A stretch of 64,000 bases of DNA from Pelagibacterium sp. (GTDB taxonomy: Bacteria; Pseudomonadota; Alphaproteobacteria; Rhizobiales; Devosiaceae): contig PBNW01000070.1 of assembly GCA_002723255.1 (NCBI GenBank), positions 1-64,000 of the forward strand. The letters run 5' to 3'. Both the position numbers and the translations under genes were made by a program. Of this stretch, positions 1-9,079 are shown in pieces (positions within the stretch are counted from its first letter, which is position 1; every line of letters begins with the position of its first letter). The notes under the pieces were generated by a model that did no database searches, was not told where the DNA came from, and saw only the letters and a list, made by a program, of their open reading frames with translations.

Positions 1-161
1 AGATGACATCGGTCATCGTCACCACCAACCTCACCTTCGGCGAGTGGCCGACCGTCTTCGGTGACGCGAAGATGACGACGGCGCTTCTCGATCGGCTCAC
101 CCACCACTGCGACATTGTCGAAACCGGCAATGAGAGCTGGAGATTCAAGAACCGAGCCTGA
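1..161 (+). CDS. istB: IS21-family helper ATPase IstB, C-terminal end (partial)
   Basis: The frame is open from the window edge and ends in TGA at 159-161. It encodes about 52 residues typical of the IstB C-terminus, with [20 protein letters not shown], then [15 protein letters not shown], then SWRFKNRA. IstB is the AAA+ helper that works with the IstA transposase to choose targets and promote strand transfer. The ATPase core and istA must lie to the left of the window. The IS21 right-end repeats follow directly downstream, so this is the distal gene of the element. Confidence 0.85.
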   Translation, partial: MTSVIVTTNLTFGEWPTVFGDAKMTTALLDRLTHHCDIVETGNESWRFKNRA

Positions 162-245
162 ACCCAGGCTCAGTGCCCCGCGGGTCAACCGGCTGCGCAA
201 CCCTGACCAGCTGCGCCGGTTGACCCGCTCCACAAAGGCGCAAAA

Positions 246-289
246 TGGGGGTCAATATTGGACGCCGATTGGGGGTCAATATTGGATGC
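246..289 (+). repeat. Tandem terminal repeats of the IS21 element
   Basis: TGGGGGTCAATATTGGACGC (246-265) and TGGGGGTCAATATTGGATGC (270-289) differ at one base and are offset by 24 bases. Multiple internal copies of the end sequence are a known IS21-family feature and are taken to be transposase (IstA) binding sites. They sit between the istB stop codon and the outer tip of the element. Confidence 0.75.
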
Positions 290-298
290 TGTTTGACA

Positions 299-1273
299 GT
301 CGACGATAGTCATCCCGCTGCCGCAGCTCCCGCACTGTGCGATGCCGCGCAGGAGATTCCGATGACTGTCGCTTGTCCGGCCGCGACCGAAGCCCCTCGA
401 TTTCGCAGCGCTTTGGGCGGCGAAGAACGTCTGCTCGTCGACCACGGCGGGGAAGTAACCATCGATCGTCTGCGCGCCGCCTGCGCCACCTGCAAGCTTC
501 GCGAGTGGCTCGAAGCGACCGAGAGCAGCAGGATTGCCCAAGATCTTCTGGATGTAGCTGTCGTGCCAGCGGCTGCCAGTTTTCTTGCCGACACCCCAGG
601 TTGGCACCTTCGCCTCATTAAGGCGCTTCTCGATCGTCCGGCGCCCAAGTCCTTCAATCGTGTCCGCAAAGATGCTGCGGACGATCTCTGCACGATCCTC
701 AATGACTTCGTATTTGCCCGACTTTGGACCGCCGACGAGCTTAAGCCACCCCGGGCAAATCGCGGTCATCGCCTGCCGATCCTCGACAGCGCGGCGGCGC
801 TTTTGCTCCCACGCCCTCGAGATGCGCTGTGATTTCGTCCTCGATTCGTCGTGAGCGCGAGCCATCACGGCGAGACTTATGACGAGCGGGGTCCAGTCAG
901 CGCGGAGGCGTTCTTGGCTATATTCCTGGCCATCACTCAAGGTGACCACGGTGACGCCGGCGCGGATGAGATCGAACAGCCGTGCGGCGGCATCGAGGAC
1001 AGCTTCACGCGACAGCCGGTCGAGGCTCTCAACGACAAGGTAGGAACCTTGCGGTACTTCACCTTGCTCGACGAGGTCGAGGAACGCGCGCAGCGCCCCG
1101 AATTGCGCATGCCGACCTTTGAACGCCGAACGGCCGAGATCGCGGAGGGTGTCATCAAGTTCAAGGCCGCGCTCAACACACCAACGACGTGCGGCTTCAA
1201 GCTGCCGCCGCAGGCTGTCGCCCTTCGCCTGTTCGGGGCTGGAGAATCTAATGTAGCTGTAGGCTTTCGTCAT
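299..1273 (-). pseudogene. Large serine recombinase, 3' end cut off by IS21
   Basis: The gene begins MTKAYSYIRFSSPEQ at 1273, with the resolvase-type catalytic Ser in YIRFSS near residue 10. The resolvase catalytic domain covers about residues 1-150 and includes VVESLDRLSRE. A Recombinase domain follows (VIEDRAEIVRSIFADTIEGL, then the SRWHDSYIQKILGNPAALGR stretch). The C-terminal zinc ribbon has just started (CGSCGSGMTIVD) when the reading frame runs into the IS21 tip at 298, after about 325 codons. Translation would continue through IS sequence to a stop at 185. Large serine recombinases integrate and excise mobile elements. This copy lacks most of the zinc-ribbon and coiled-coil end, so it is probably inactive in excision. 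An upstream ATG at 1291 is also possible. Confidence 0.85.
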
Positions 1274-1317
1274 GCACATATGACAGCGCATGCTTGGACA
1301 TTTGTAAACATGGTATT

Positions 1318-1958
1318 AAGAAATTGTGCCCGCCGGCGGCGGCGACTTCGAGAGCGCGGCGCGCCACCTCCTGGCCACGAATATCGGCGAGATCGGGGCC
1401 GGTGGCATTGGACAAGGCGCGGATGGGCTGGGGTCGGGCCGCCATCTGCCGTCCTGCCAGATGATTGACCAGCGCAAAAAGAGTGTCGATGGCGACGATA
1501 TCGATATTTTCGCCGGCCCAGGCGGCTTCCGCGCCGCAGGCGGCCGGGCATATGATGCCCAGATCGCGCGCATTGGCGGCAATGGCGGCGGGAAGGATGC
1601 CCGTGACCGGCGAAACGCGTCCATCGAGCGCCAATTCGCCCAGCACCATGAAGCGCTCCAGCATATCGCCGGGGATGGCGCCCATGGCAGCCATCAGCCC
1701 CAAAGCAATGGGCAGATCGTAATGACTGCCCTCCTTGGGCAGATCGGCCGGGGCGAGATTGACCGAAATATGCTTGGCCGGCAGCGCCAGACCCGAGGCG
1801 ATCAGCGCGGCGCGCACCCGCTCGCGGCTTTCGCCCACCGCCTTGTCGGGCAGACCCACGATATTGAACCGGGGCAGGCCGGGCGAAATCTGCACCTGCA
1901 CATCGACCGGCACGGCTTCGATGCCCAGAAAGGCTACTGTGGTGATCCGCGTTGCCAT
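1318..1958 (-). pseudogene. comM: comM/yifB Mg-chelatase-like ATPase, 5' part only
   Basis: The start is taken at 1958 (MATRITTVAFLGIEAVPV), just after a GGGGACGG ribosome site. The N-terminal ChlI-like domain is intact (ISPGLPRFNIVGLPDKAVGE, then SVNLAPADLPKEGSHYDLPI). Similarity stops after AAAGGHNFL at about 1317, exactly before the Walker A loop (normally IGPPGSGKS). The frame then runs into element sequence and stops at 1248. About 213 of an expected 500 residues remain. ComM is a hexameric helicase that promotes branch migration during natural transformation. Without the AAA+ core this copy cannot work. The missing 3' part should lie at the far left end of the inserted element. Confidence 0.85.
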
Positions 1959-2194
1959 GCCGTCCCCTTGCATGGATGAAAGTGACCCTGAAGCTAGCAA
2001 GAAACAAAAGCAAGAACAAGAACGTTTAGCGAACATGCGTTGACCGCATGGGCGATCACCAAGCTGTGCACGGCGCACAACGGAACGGATGAGTGACGGC
2101 GGCATTGGTATGGCGAACTGACCGGGTCGATAGCCGCGCCATGTGGCTCCAGTCCCGGCCTATTATCAACAAGCAGATCGGCGCGAACGAGGGC

Positions 2195-2222
2195 GCGGCC
2201 GATGGGCCGCTGCCTTGTTTTT
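2195..2222 (+). terminator. Hairpin plus T-run ahead of the response regulator gene
   Basis: GCGGCC (2195-2200) pairs with GGCCGC (2205-2210) across a 4-base loop, followed by TTGTTTTT. It lies 40 bases before the response regulator start and could act as an attenuator in its leader. The stem is short, so confidence is low. The rest of the 302-base divergent gap between comM and this gene (1959-2260) shows no gene that I can support. Confidence 0.3.
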
Positions 2223-2260
2223 CGTTCAGGCGGCGATTTGAGATTTTTGGAGACCACACG

Positions 2261-2623
2261 ATGTTACAGAGAAAGGACGCCCCGCTCATCCTTGTCGTCG
2301 AAGACGAGCCTCTGGTTCGTCTCGATATCACGCTGGCCATGGTCGATGCCGGATTTTCCGTGATCGAGGTGCCCGACGCCGAACAGGCTCTCGAACTGCT
2401 CGAGACGCGCGGTTCGATCGGGCTGGTGTTTACCGATGTCGAATTGGCCGGTGCGCTCAGCGGGTTCGATCTGGCCAACGCTGTCAAGGAACGCTGGCCA
2501 CACATTCCGGTGCTGGTGACGTCGGGCCGCGCTGCCCCGCGTGCCGATATCGCCGACAGTTTCATTGCCAAACCCTACGACACCAGCGCGGTCATTTCCC
2601 AAGCACGGGCACTGGCCGCCTGA
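2261..2623 (+). CDS. Single-domain response regulator (CheY-like receiver)
   Basis: The protein has 120 residues and consists of a receiver domain only. The acidic pair is in LVVEDEP (14-16), the phospho-acceptor is Asp59 in LVFTDVEL, the switch Thr/Ser is in VLVTSG (87-88), and Lys104 is in FIAKPY. No output domain follows. The start at 2261 is chosen because TTTTTGGAGA lies 8 bases upstream and the receiver begins at once; an upstream in-frame extension to 2093 looks non-coding. A stand-alone receiver usually passes phosphate on or acts by protein contact. No partner kinase is present nearby, so its pathway is unknown. Confidence 0.88.
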   Translation: MLQRKDAPLILVVEDEPLVRLDITLAMVDAGFSVIEVPDAEQALELLETRGSIGLVFTDVELAGALSGFDLANAVKERWPHIPVLVTSGRAAPRADIADSFIAKPYDTSAVISQARALAA

Positions 2624-2657
2624 TCCACAGGCTGCATGGCCGGATAGAAAAATCTGT

Positions 2658-2682
2658 GCCCCGGAGGCCACGCTTCCGGGGC
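2658..2682 (+). terminator. Intrinsic terminator after the response regulator
   Basis: GCCCCGGA (2658-2665) pairs perfectly with TCCGGGGC (2675-2682), with a 9-base loop, followed by TTTCGGTTTTG. It lies 34 bases past the stop codon. Confidence 0.7.
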
Positions 2683-2781
2683 TTTCGGTTTTGTTAACCA
2701 GGCTTGTGAGGGGAGCGTTAAGGAGAATTGGGTCAATACAATTTGAGATAGATTTTCCCAAATTGCCGAGTTTTCCGCTCC

Positions 2782-3621
2782 ATGCCCCTGCCGCGTTTTT
2801 TCCGCTCGCCCAAGCTGACCAAGACGATCCTGCCGCTTGCGGCCGGTCTCGCCCTCGTCGGGGTGCTGGCCGCCTGCGGGGCCAATTACTATCCCGCCAA
2901 GGGCGACAACAAGCCCCATCCGGGCGTGGCGCGCGCCCATTCGCTGCCCATCCACGGCATCGATGTATCGCGCCACCAGGGCAATATCGACTGGCGGGCC
3001 GTGGCGCAGGCGGGAACGCGCTTTGCCTATATCAAGGCCACCGATGGCGGGGACTATCTCGACCCCAATTTCCGCACCAATTGGGATCGGGCCCGGGCTG
3101 CCGGCATTCCACGCGGGGCGTATCATTTCATCTACTGGTGCCGTCCGGCCTCCGAACAGGTTGCCTGGTTTGCCGCCAATGTTCCGGCCGAAGCCGACGC
3201 GCTGCCGCCGGTGCTCGATCTCGAGTGGAACAATGGCTCGTCGTGCAAGCACGACCTGACCCGCGAAGAAGTGCTCGACAAGGTGCGCGTTCTTCTGGCC
3301 GGCATGGAGGCCCATACGGGCAAGGTGCCGGTGATCTATACCGACATCAATTTCCACCGCGACGTGCTTGAAGGGGTCCAGATCGATAACCCGATGTGGC
3401 TGCGTTCGGTGGCCGCCGATCCCCATGAGCGCTATTCGAACCGCCCCTTTACTTTCTGGCAGTACACACAGACCGGAACGGTGCCGGGCATCCGCACGGA
3501 AGTGGACCGCAATGCCTGGTTTGGGTCGGAAAGCGACTGGATTCAGTTCTTTTTGACCGGGTGCGACCCCCGCACCTATATGCGCCTCGCGGGTCAGGGC
3601 CGGTGCGCGCCGCTCAAATAG
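2782..3621 (+). CDS. GH25-family lysozyme, predicted lipoprotein
   Basis: The protein has 279 residues. The N-terminus has a basic stretch, a hydrophobic segment and the lipobox VLAAC (Cys32), so it is probably anchored to a membrane after export. The rest is a glycoside hydrolase family 25 domain: GIDVSRHQG with Asp61, FAYIKATDGG, YHFIYWCRP, and the catalytic DLEW motif (Asp146, Glu148). FTFWQYT and VDRNAW come near the end, as expected. GH25 enzymes cleave the beta-1,4 link of peptidoglycan. It stands alone, with its own terminator upstream. A role in wall remodelling is more likely than phage lysis because of the lipid anchor and the absence of phage genes. Confidence 0.88.
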   Translation: MPLPRFFRSPKLTKTILPLAAGLALVGVLAACGANYYPAKGDNKPHPGVARAHSLPIHGIDVSRHQGNIDWRAVAQAGTRFAYIKATDGGDYLDPNFRTNWDRARAAGIPRGAYHFIYWCRPASEQVAWFAANVPAEADALPPVLDLEWNNGSSCKHDLTREEVLDKVRVLLAGMEAHTGKVPVIYTDINFHRDVLEGVQIDNPMWLRSVAADPHERYSNRPFTFWQYTQTGTVPGIRTEVDRNAWFGSESDWIQFFLTGCDPRTYMRLAGQGRCAPLK

Positions 3622-3643
3622 TTTTTTCTGGAAACGCTCCGAA

Positions 3644-4279
3644 TCAGCCCGATCCGCCCAGAATCCCGCTGCTGCTGATGCCGTCGAAAACGAATTGGAC
3701 GGCCAATGCAGTCAGAAGAATCCCGACGACACGGGAAACCACGGACATGCCGGTGAGGCCCAGAATGCGCTGAATGGGAATGGCGATAAGAAGTGCCAGC
3801 CAGGCGAGGGCGAGAGTCGCGACAAGCGCGGCGATCACGATCCAGAATTCGAGATCGGTGTTGGCACCGGTGGTCAAAAGGATCACGGCCGAAATTGAGC
3901 CGGCCCCGGCCAGAAGCGGCATGGCAAGGGGAAAGACCGAAATATCGGTCCGCGACATCCCTTCTGCCTCTTCTTCGGACGTGGTGCCGGTGGCGCCCGA
4001 ATGGCGGGCAAACACCATGTCGATCGCGATCAAAAGCAGCAGGATGCCGCCGGCCACCCGCAGGGCCGGCAGGGTGATGCCGAAGATTTCGAGGATGGCG
4101 TTACCGGCAAAGGCAAAGAACAGCAGGATGCCGGTGGCGATCAGAACGCCGCGCGAGGCGAAGACGAAGCGCTGTCTGGCGGTATTGTTGCGCGTCAGTC
4201 CGGCGAAGATGAAGGCGATGTCGGCAACGCCGATCGTCGCAAAGAAAGTGGCAAACGCCACGAGAAAATTGCCCGACAT
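3644..4279 (-). CDS. MarC family integral membrane protein
   Basis: The protein has about 211 residues and six hydrophobic segments, beginning FLVAFATFFATIGVADIAFI and including ALRVAGGILLLLIAIDMVF and FPLAMPLLAGAGSISAVILL. The last of these matches the conserved MarC/UPF0056 signature PLA(M/I)PLLAGPG. A charged loop (about 99-113) separates the two halves. The molecular function of this inner-membrane family is not established; the old link to multiple antibiotic resistance was withdrawn. The ATG at 4279 is preferred over a TTG at 4294. Confidence 0.85.
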   Translation of the reverse strand: MSGNFLVAFATFFATIGVADIAFIFAGLTRNNTARQRFVFASRGVLIATGILLFFAFAGNAILEIFGITLPALRVAGGILLLLIAIDMVFARHSGATGTTSEEEAEGMSRTDISVFPLAMPLLAGAGSISAVILLTTGANTDLEFWIVIAALVATLALAWLALLIAIPIQRILGLTGMSVVSRVVGILLTALAVQFVFDGISSSGILGGSG

Positions 4280-4302
4280 CGTCCCGGCCCCCAATGTGCC
4301 GC

Positions 4303-4318
4303 TGTTCCACGTGAATCA
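4303..4318. promoter_or_regulatory. parS-like site (ParB binding), distal copy
   Basis: TGTTCCACGTGAATCA matches the bacterial parS consensus TGTTTCACGTGAAACA at 14 of 16 positions, including the whole CACGTGAA core. It lies between marC and gshB, about 33 kb from the candidate origin. The A-to-T change near the 3' end is shared with the two other distal copies. Confidence 0.55.
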
Positions 4319-4350
4319 GCGTCGACCATACCGGGGGCCGAAGCGCTTGA

Positions 4351-5292
4351 CTACCGGCGGCTTTCGATGGCGTCCCAGACCATGACCGCGATGTCGGGAC
4401 CGCCGAAGCGCTTGACCTCGCGGATGCCGGTGGGGGAGGTGACGTTGATTTCGGTGAGATAGCCGCCGATCACGTCGATGCCGACAAAGATCAGGTCGCG
4501 CTTTTTGAGTTCGGGGCCGATGATCTCGCAGATCTCGTGCTCGCGCGCCGTGAGCTCCGAAAGCTCGGGCCGCCCCCCCACATGCATGTTGGATCGCGAC
4601 TCGCCCTCGGCGGGGATGCGGTTGAGACCGGCCACCGGCTTGCCATCGACCAGAATGATGCGTTTGTCGCCCTTGCGCACATCGGGAAGATAGCGCTGGA
4701 TCATGAAGGGTTCGCGGAAGCTCGCGTTGAACATTTCCAGCAGCGAGCCGAGGTTCTCATCGCCCTCGCGGATGCGGAACACGCCGGCGCCGCCATTGCC
4801 GAACAGCGGCTTTAAAATGATGTCGCCGAATTCTTTGCGGAAATCGCGGATCTCGGTTTCATCGCGCGTGATCAGCGTATCGGGCATCAGCTCGGGGAAG
4901 CTGGTAACGAGGATTTTTTCGGGCGCATTGCGCACCTCTTTGGGGTGATTGACCACCAAGGTCTCGGGATGCACCAGCTCGAGCATGTGGGTGGTGGTTA
5001 TATAGTTCATGTCGAAGGGCGGGTCCTGGCGCAGCAGGATCACGTCGAACGTGGTGAGATCGGTTTTCTGCCAGTCTTCGAGCTTGAAGTGGAGGCCCTT
5101 TTCCTTGTCGTCGACTTTGACCCTGTGCACGCGCGCCGTCACCGTGCTGCCGCGCTGGGCGAGGGTGGAGGGCGTATAATAAGACAGCGTATGACCGCGC
5201 GCCTGTGCCTCGAGCATCAGAGCAAAGCTGGAATCGCCAGGCGGGTTGATGGCGTCGATGGGGTCCATCTGTACGGCGACGGAAAGGGACAT
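4351..5292 (-). CDS. gshB: Glutathione synthase
   Basis: The protein has 313 residues, the usual length for bacterial GshB. It joins gamma-glutamylcysteine and glycine using ATP, the last step of glutathione synthesis in the cytosol. The N-terminal domain has [20 protein letters not shown] and [16 protein letters not shown]. The ATP-grasp part has [16 protein letters not shown] (glycine-rich loop), [16 protein letters not shown] and [14 protein letters not shown]. The C-terminal end has [20 protein letters not shown]. yraN and rsmI lie directly upstream on the same strand with a 23-base gap, so it is probably the last gene of rsmI-yraN-gshB, a common order in Alphaproteobacteria. Confidence 0.95.
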   Translation of the reverse strand: MSLSVAVQMDPIDAINPPGDSSFALMLEAQARGHTLSYYTPSTLAQRGSTVTARVHRVKVDDKEKGLHFKLEDWQKTDLTTFDVILLRQDPPFDMNYITTTHMLELVHPETLVVNHPKEVRNAPEKILVTSFPELMPDTLITRDETEIRDFRKEFGDIILKPLFGNGGAGVFRIREGDENLGSLLEMFNASFREPFMIQRYLPDVRKGDKRIILVDGKPVAGLNRIPAEGESRSNMHVGGRPELSELTAREHEICEIIGPELKKRDLIFVGIDVIGGYLTEINVTSPTGIREVKRFGGPDIAVMVWDAIESRR

Positions 5293-5315
5293 GAAAAGAT
5301 CCTCAAAGAAAAGCG

Positions 5316-5702
5316 TCAGGCGGTAAAGGCATTGACCAGATGGTGCGGCCAGCGTCCCGGTGCAAGCGTTATCACGTCGAAACGGAAATCATAGGTTTGA
5401 TAGGCGGGGTGCGACGACTGAAACCATTCGGCGCAGCGCACGATGCGGGCGGTGTTGACCGAAGCGAGCGCCTGGTCGCGGGCGAGGGCATTGCCGGAGC
5501 GCTGCTTGACCTCGATGAAAACCACGGTGCGGCCCCTTCTGGCAACGATATCGATTTCGCCGACCGGGGTTTTGTAGCGCGTGGCAACGATACTGTAGAG
5601 CTTGAGACGCAGCAGCCAGCCCGCAAGCGTTTCCGCCGACCGCCCGGCGCGCTCGGCCCGGCGGCGCGGATCAGGCTTTGGCCTTGAGGGCGAGGGCGGC
5701 AT
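5316..5702 (-). CDS. YraN family protein (UPF0102), nuclease-fold
   Basis: The protein has 128 residues. The core has [19 protein letters not shown], then [21 protein letters not shown], a PD-(D/E)XK-like Asp...Glu-x-Lys arrangement (GEIDIV / FIEVK). The fold resembles Holliday-junction resolvases, but the cellular role is not established. Its start overlaps the end of rsmI by 32 bases, so the two are translationally coupled, the normal arrangement of this pair across Proteobacteria. Confidence 0.9.
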   Translation of the reverse strand: MPPSPSRPKPDPRRRAERAGRSAETLAGWLLRLKLYSIVATRYKTPVGEIDIVARRGRTVVFIEVKQRSGNALARDQALASVNTARIVRCAEWFQSSHPAYQTYDFRFDVITLAPGRWPHHLVNAFTA

Positions 5703-6555
5703 CGTAAACCTGTTTGCGTTTGAGACCGAACTGGACGGAGATCAGATCGACGGCGGCGCGTAGCGGCATCTGGGCCATCGCTTCGTCCAGCGCCGCTTCC
5801 CAATCGCCACCCGCCTGTGGTGCTGTTCCGTCCGAGCCGGCAACCAGGATTACGGCTTCGCCCTTGGTCTCTTCGGCAAAGGTTTCGGCCAGATCGGACA
5901 AAGTGCCGGTTTCGAAGCGCTCGAAGCGCTTGGTGAGTTCGAGCGCCACGACCGCCTGCCTCTCGGGGCCAAGGGCTTGGGCCATGTCAGCCAGCGCCGC
6001 ACCGAGGCGGCGGGGCGATTCGTAAAACACCAGCGTTTCAGGGCGAGCGATGAGCGGGGAGAGCGCATTGGTGCGCTGGCCGGTCTTGGAAGGCAGAAAA
6101 CCGAAGAACGCAAAGGAATCGGTAGGCAGGCCCGCGCCGGTGAGCGCAGCCAAAAGAGCCGAAGGGCCGGGCACGGGAAAGATATCGATGCCGGCTTCGC
6201 GCGCCGCGCGGACCAAGGGAAAGCCCGGATCGGACAACAAGGGGGTTCCGGCGTCCGAGATCAAGGCGATTGCCCTGCCTTGGCCGATCTGATCGAGGAT
6301 CGAATCGATGCGGGCGCGTTCATTGTGCTCGTGCAGAGCGGTGCGGGGGGTTTTTATGCCATAGGCATCGAACAGCCGGGCCGAATGACGGGTATCCTCG
6401 CATAAGACGAGATCGGCTCCGGCCAGTATATCGAGGGCGCGCAGAGTGATGTCGCGCAGATTGCCGATCGGGGTGGCCACCGGATAGAGGCCGGGCGCCG
6501 GGCTTTGAACGAAGACGCGGTGGCCCGATATCTGGTAGGATTTGTCCTGGCTCAC
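5671..6555 (-). CDS. rsmI: 16S rRNA (cytidine-1402-2'-O)-methyltransferase
   Basis: The protein has 294 residues. RsmI methylates the ribose of C1402 in the 30S decoding centre using S-adenosylmethionine. Visible tetrapyrrole-methylase-fold motifs are LYPVATPIGNLRDITLRA, LVLCEDTRHSARL, ALISDAGTPLLSDPG, VPGPSALLAALTGAGLP and FFGFLPSK. The gene is divergent from the LpoA-like lipoprotein, as is usual, and runs into yraN. Confidence 0.95.
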   Translation of the reverse strand: MSQDKSYQISGHRVFVQSPAPGLYPVATPIGNLRDITLRALDILAGADLVLCEDTRHSARLFDAYGIKTPRTALHEHNERARIDSILDQIGQGRAIALISDAGTPLLSDPGFPLVRAAREAGIDIFPVPGPSALLAALTGAGLPTDSFAFFGFLPSKTGQRTNALSPLIARPETLVFYESPRRLGAALADMAQALGPERQAVVALELTKRFERFETGTLSDLAETFAEETKGEAVILVAGSDGTAPQAGGDWEAALDEAMAQMPLRAAVDLISVQFGLKRKQVYDAALALKAKA

Positions 6556-6689
6556 GCTTGCCCCTTGGATTGACGCCCTTCTTTTACCATCGCAAGGGGG
6601 TTTGTCGAGGCGGGCGGTGGTTCTGTCCGGCGCGAATCAGAGACAGGATCTACGGCGGGGCACAGGGAAAGGGAGTGGGGTTGCAGCAC

Positions 6690-7931
6690 ATGTGGACACG
6701 GGCACTGTTGAGCGTTGTCCTATTGTTGGCGGTTGCCGCCTGCTCGACGGGCCAGACGGGCATGACGGCCCCGGGCCTTGCCCAGCCCACCGCTCCAGCC
6801 GGGCCGGTGCTGGCGCCGGCGCAGGGTGAAATCATCGGCACCGGGCCTGTGCGGGTGGCACTGATCCTGCCGCTTTCGGGCAACACGGGAGCGGTCGGGC
6901 GGGCCATGCTCAATGGCGCGCGGCTGGCCATGGACGAAACCGTCCGGACCGGAGGCCAGCACATTCATGTTGTGGTCAAGGATTCAGGCCCCGGCCCGGA
7001 AACGGCGCGCACCGCGACCCAGCAGGCGCTGGCCGAGGGGGCCGAACTGATTCTGGGTCCGTTGACCGCCGATGCCGTCGGGCTGGCGGGCGCGATCGCC
7101 AAATCCTACGACACCCCGCTGATCGGGTTTTCCTCCACTGCGAGCGTGGCCACCGATGGGGTCTATCTGCTTAGCGTATTGCCCGAAGCCGAGATCATGC
7201 GGGCCCTCACCTACGCACGGGCACAGGGCCGCAACACGATTGCCGCGATCATTCCCGATACCCCACTGGGCAACGCTCAGGCCGACGCTCTGCGACTGGC
7301 GGCAGGAGAAGCCGGCATGCAGATCGTTGCGATTGAAATGTTCGATGGCCAAGCACGGGCCCGAACCGCCGTCGAACGTCTCGCCCCGGCCATGCGCTCC
7401 AACCTGGTCGATACGCTCTATATTCCCGATCGCGCCACGGCGCCCAGTTTCGGCATATTGCTCGATGCGGCCCGGCTGCCGCGTGAGCGGGTGCTGATCG
7501 TGGGATCGGCAGACTGGGAGGGTGACGCAGCCATTCTCAACCAGCCCTTTCTGGCCGGCGCTGTCTATCCGGCAATCGATCCGGCGGGGCTTGAGGCGCT
7601 GACGCCGATCTATCGTTCGCGGTTCGGCGGCGAGCCGCATCAGTTGACGACCCTGGCCTATTCGGCGGTGCTGCTTGCCAACACGCCCAGCCTGAGCCTT
7701 GCAATGCCACCTTACGGGACCGGTCTGGTTTCACCAGCAGGGTTCACGGGGCGCGACGGGCCGTTCCGGCTCCATTTCGACGGGCGCGGAGAATATGGGC
7801 TGGTCATGCGGCAAGTGGGCGCGCAAGGCGCCGTCACCATCGACGCAGCCCGGCTGGGCGGCCTGCCGCTGGCTTCGAGCGGCGGAGCGAGCATTGATGC
7901 GGGCATTCCGCCGGCGGCGGAATTTCGCTAG
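6690..7931 (+). CDS. LpoA-like / periplasmic-binding-type lipoprotein (penicillin-binding protein activator)
   Basis: From 6690 the protein has 413 residues, with signal MWTRALLSVVLLLAVAACS and lipobox VAAC (Cys18). After a Pro/Ala linker comes a type-1 periplasmic binding fold: VRVALILPLSGNTGAVGRAMLNGA, then LILGPLTADAV and LIGFSSTASVA. In gamma-proteobacteria LpoA uses this fold to activate PBP1A. Here the position opposite rsmI-yraN supports the same label, but the PBP-activating role is inferred. A TTG at 6681 sits at better distance from GGGAGTGGGG and may be the true start, adding three residues. The 3' end overlaps the convergent hemW by 4 bases. Confidence 0.85.
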   Translation: MWTRALLSVVLLLAVAACSTGQTGMTAPGLAQPTAPAGPVLAPAQGEIIGTGPVRVALILPLSGNTGAVGRAMLNGARLAMDETVRTGGQHIHVVVKDSGPGPETARTATQQALAEGAELILGPLTADAVGLAGAIAKSYDTPLIGFSSTASVATDGVYLLSVLPEAEIMRALTYARAQGRNTIAAIIPDTPLGNAQADALRLAAGEAGMQIVAIEMFDGQARARTAVERLAPAMRSNLVDTLYIPDRATAPSFGILLDAARLPRERVLIVGSADWEGDAAILNQPFLAGAVYPAIDPAGLEALTPIYRSRFGGEPHQLTTLAYSAVLLANTPSLSLAMPPYGTGLVSPAGFTGRDGPFRLHFDGRGEYGLVMRQVGAQGAVTIDAARLGGLPLASSGGASIDAGIPPAAEFR

Positions 7932-9079
7932 GCGGCCAGATCGGCCACCACCGCATCGAGCACCGGCCAGCCCTTGTCGGTCACCCGCAGGCGGCCATTG
8001 GGAAGGGTTTCGATGAAGCCGATGGATTTGAGGAAATCGATCTGGGTGGCGGTGAGCGCGCGGCGGGCGAGGGCCTGATAGCGGGCCGGATCGATGCCTT
8101 CACGCAATCTCAGGCCCATGACGAGATATTCGTCGCCTTCCTCGTCCCAGGTCAGGGTATCGTCGGTGACCAGCCCATCGCCGGTCTCGATGACCTTTTC
8201 CCACCATTTGAACGGCATTTTTTCCGCCGCCGTGGCGTGGCGGGCGCCGCCCATGATCAGCCGGCCATGGGCGCCCGGGCCGATGCCGGCATATTCGCCA
8301 TAGCGCCAATAGATCAGGTTATGCCGGCTTTCCTGACCGGGGCGGGCGTGGTTGGAAATCTCATAGGCGGGCAGACCGTAGGACGCCGTCAAGTCCTGGG
8401 TCATTTCGAACATGTCGGCGGAAAGGTCTTCAGACGGCATTTTCAGTTTGCCGGCGTTGAACAGGTCGAAATAGCGCGTGCCCGATTCGATGGTGAGCTG
8501 GTAGAGCGAAAGATGGCCTTCCGAGAGCGCCAGGGCCTCGGTGAGCTCGTCTTCCCACTGGCCCAGCGTCTGGTCGGGGCGGGCATAGATGATATCAAAG
8601 CTCGAGCGATCGAAGATCGATTGCGCCAGCCGCACGGCGGCCACCGCATCCTCGACCGAATGCAGCCGCCCCAGGCGGGCCAGCGGCTCGGGGCGCAGCG
8701 ATTGTACGCCCAAAGACACGCGATTGACCCCGGCGGCGCGATACCCGCGGAAGCGCTCGGCTTCGACCGAGGTGGGGTTGGCTTCTAGGGTGATTTCGAC
8801 CGTGTCGGCGACCTGCCAATTTTTAGCGATGGCATCAAGAATTGTGCCGACCGAAGCCGGCTTCATCAGCGAAGGCGTGCCGCCGCCGAAAAATATCGAT
8901 TCGACCAGCCGCTCGGGCGCCCGCCGCGCGGTGGTCTCGATCTCTTTAACATAAGCGCTAACGAAGCTGTCTTCGTCGAACTTGCCGTGGTGAACATGGG
9001 AATTGAAGTCGCAATAGGGACATTTGGCCGCGCAGAACGGCCAATGGATATAGATCCCGAATGCATTATTGGCGCTCAA
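7928..9079 (-). CDS. hemW: Radical SAM heme chaperone HemW
   Basis: The protein has 383 residues. The N-terminal radical SAM motif is [10 protein letters not shown] (Cys16, Cys20, Cys23). Phe follows where true HemN oxidases carry a fourth Cys, which favours HemW (heme insertion chaperone) over coproporphyrinogen dehydrogenase. Further motifs are [35 protein letters not shown] and [20 protein letters not shown]. The C-terminal winged-helix-like domain is present. It is the last gene of rph-rdgB-hemW, each pair overlapping by 4 bases. Confidence 0.93.
   Translation of the reverse strand: MSANNAFGIYIHWPFCAAKCPYCDFNSHVHHGKFDEDSFVSAYVKEIETTARRAPERLVESIFFGGGTPSLMKPASVGTILDAIAKNWQVADTVEITLEANPTSVEAERFRGYRAAGVNRVSLGVQSLRPEPLARLGRLHSVEDAVAAVRLAQSIFDRSSFDIIYARPDQTLGQWEDELTEALALSEGHLSLYQLTIESGTRYFDLFNAGKLKMPSEDLSADMFEMTQDLTASYGLPAYEISNHARPGQESRHNLIYWRYGEYAGIGPGAHGRLIMGGARHATAAEKMPFKWWEKVIETGDGLVTDDTLTWDEEGDEYLVMGLRLREGIDPARYQALARRALTATQIDFLKSIGFIETLPNGRLRVTDKGWPVLDAVVADLAA

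Larger units (their letters stand above)
1..298 (+). mobile_element. Right end of an IS21-family insertion sequence
   Basis: The stretch holds the 3' end of istB followed by about 137 bases of non-coding end sequence with two direct copies of a 20-base repeat (246-265 and 270-289). It stops at TTTGACA (292-298). Beyond 298 the sequence turns into coherent serine recombinase coding sequence on the other strand, which fixes the element boundary to within a few bases. The left end and the target duplication are outside the window. Confidence 0.8.

Noticed and set aside
1326-1979. Open frame antisense to comM
   Set aside because: Composition shadow of comM; no ribosome site and low-complexity Gly/Arg-rich translation.
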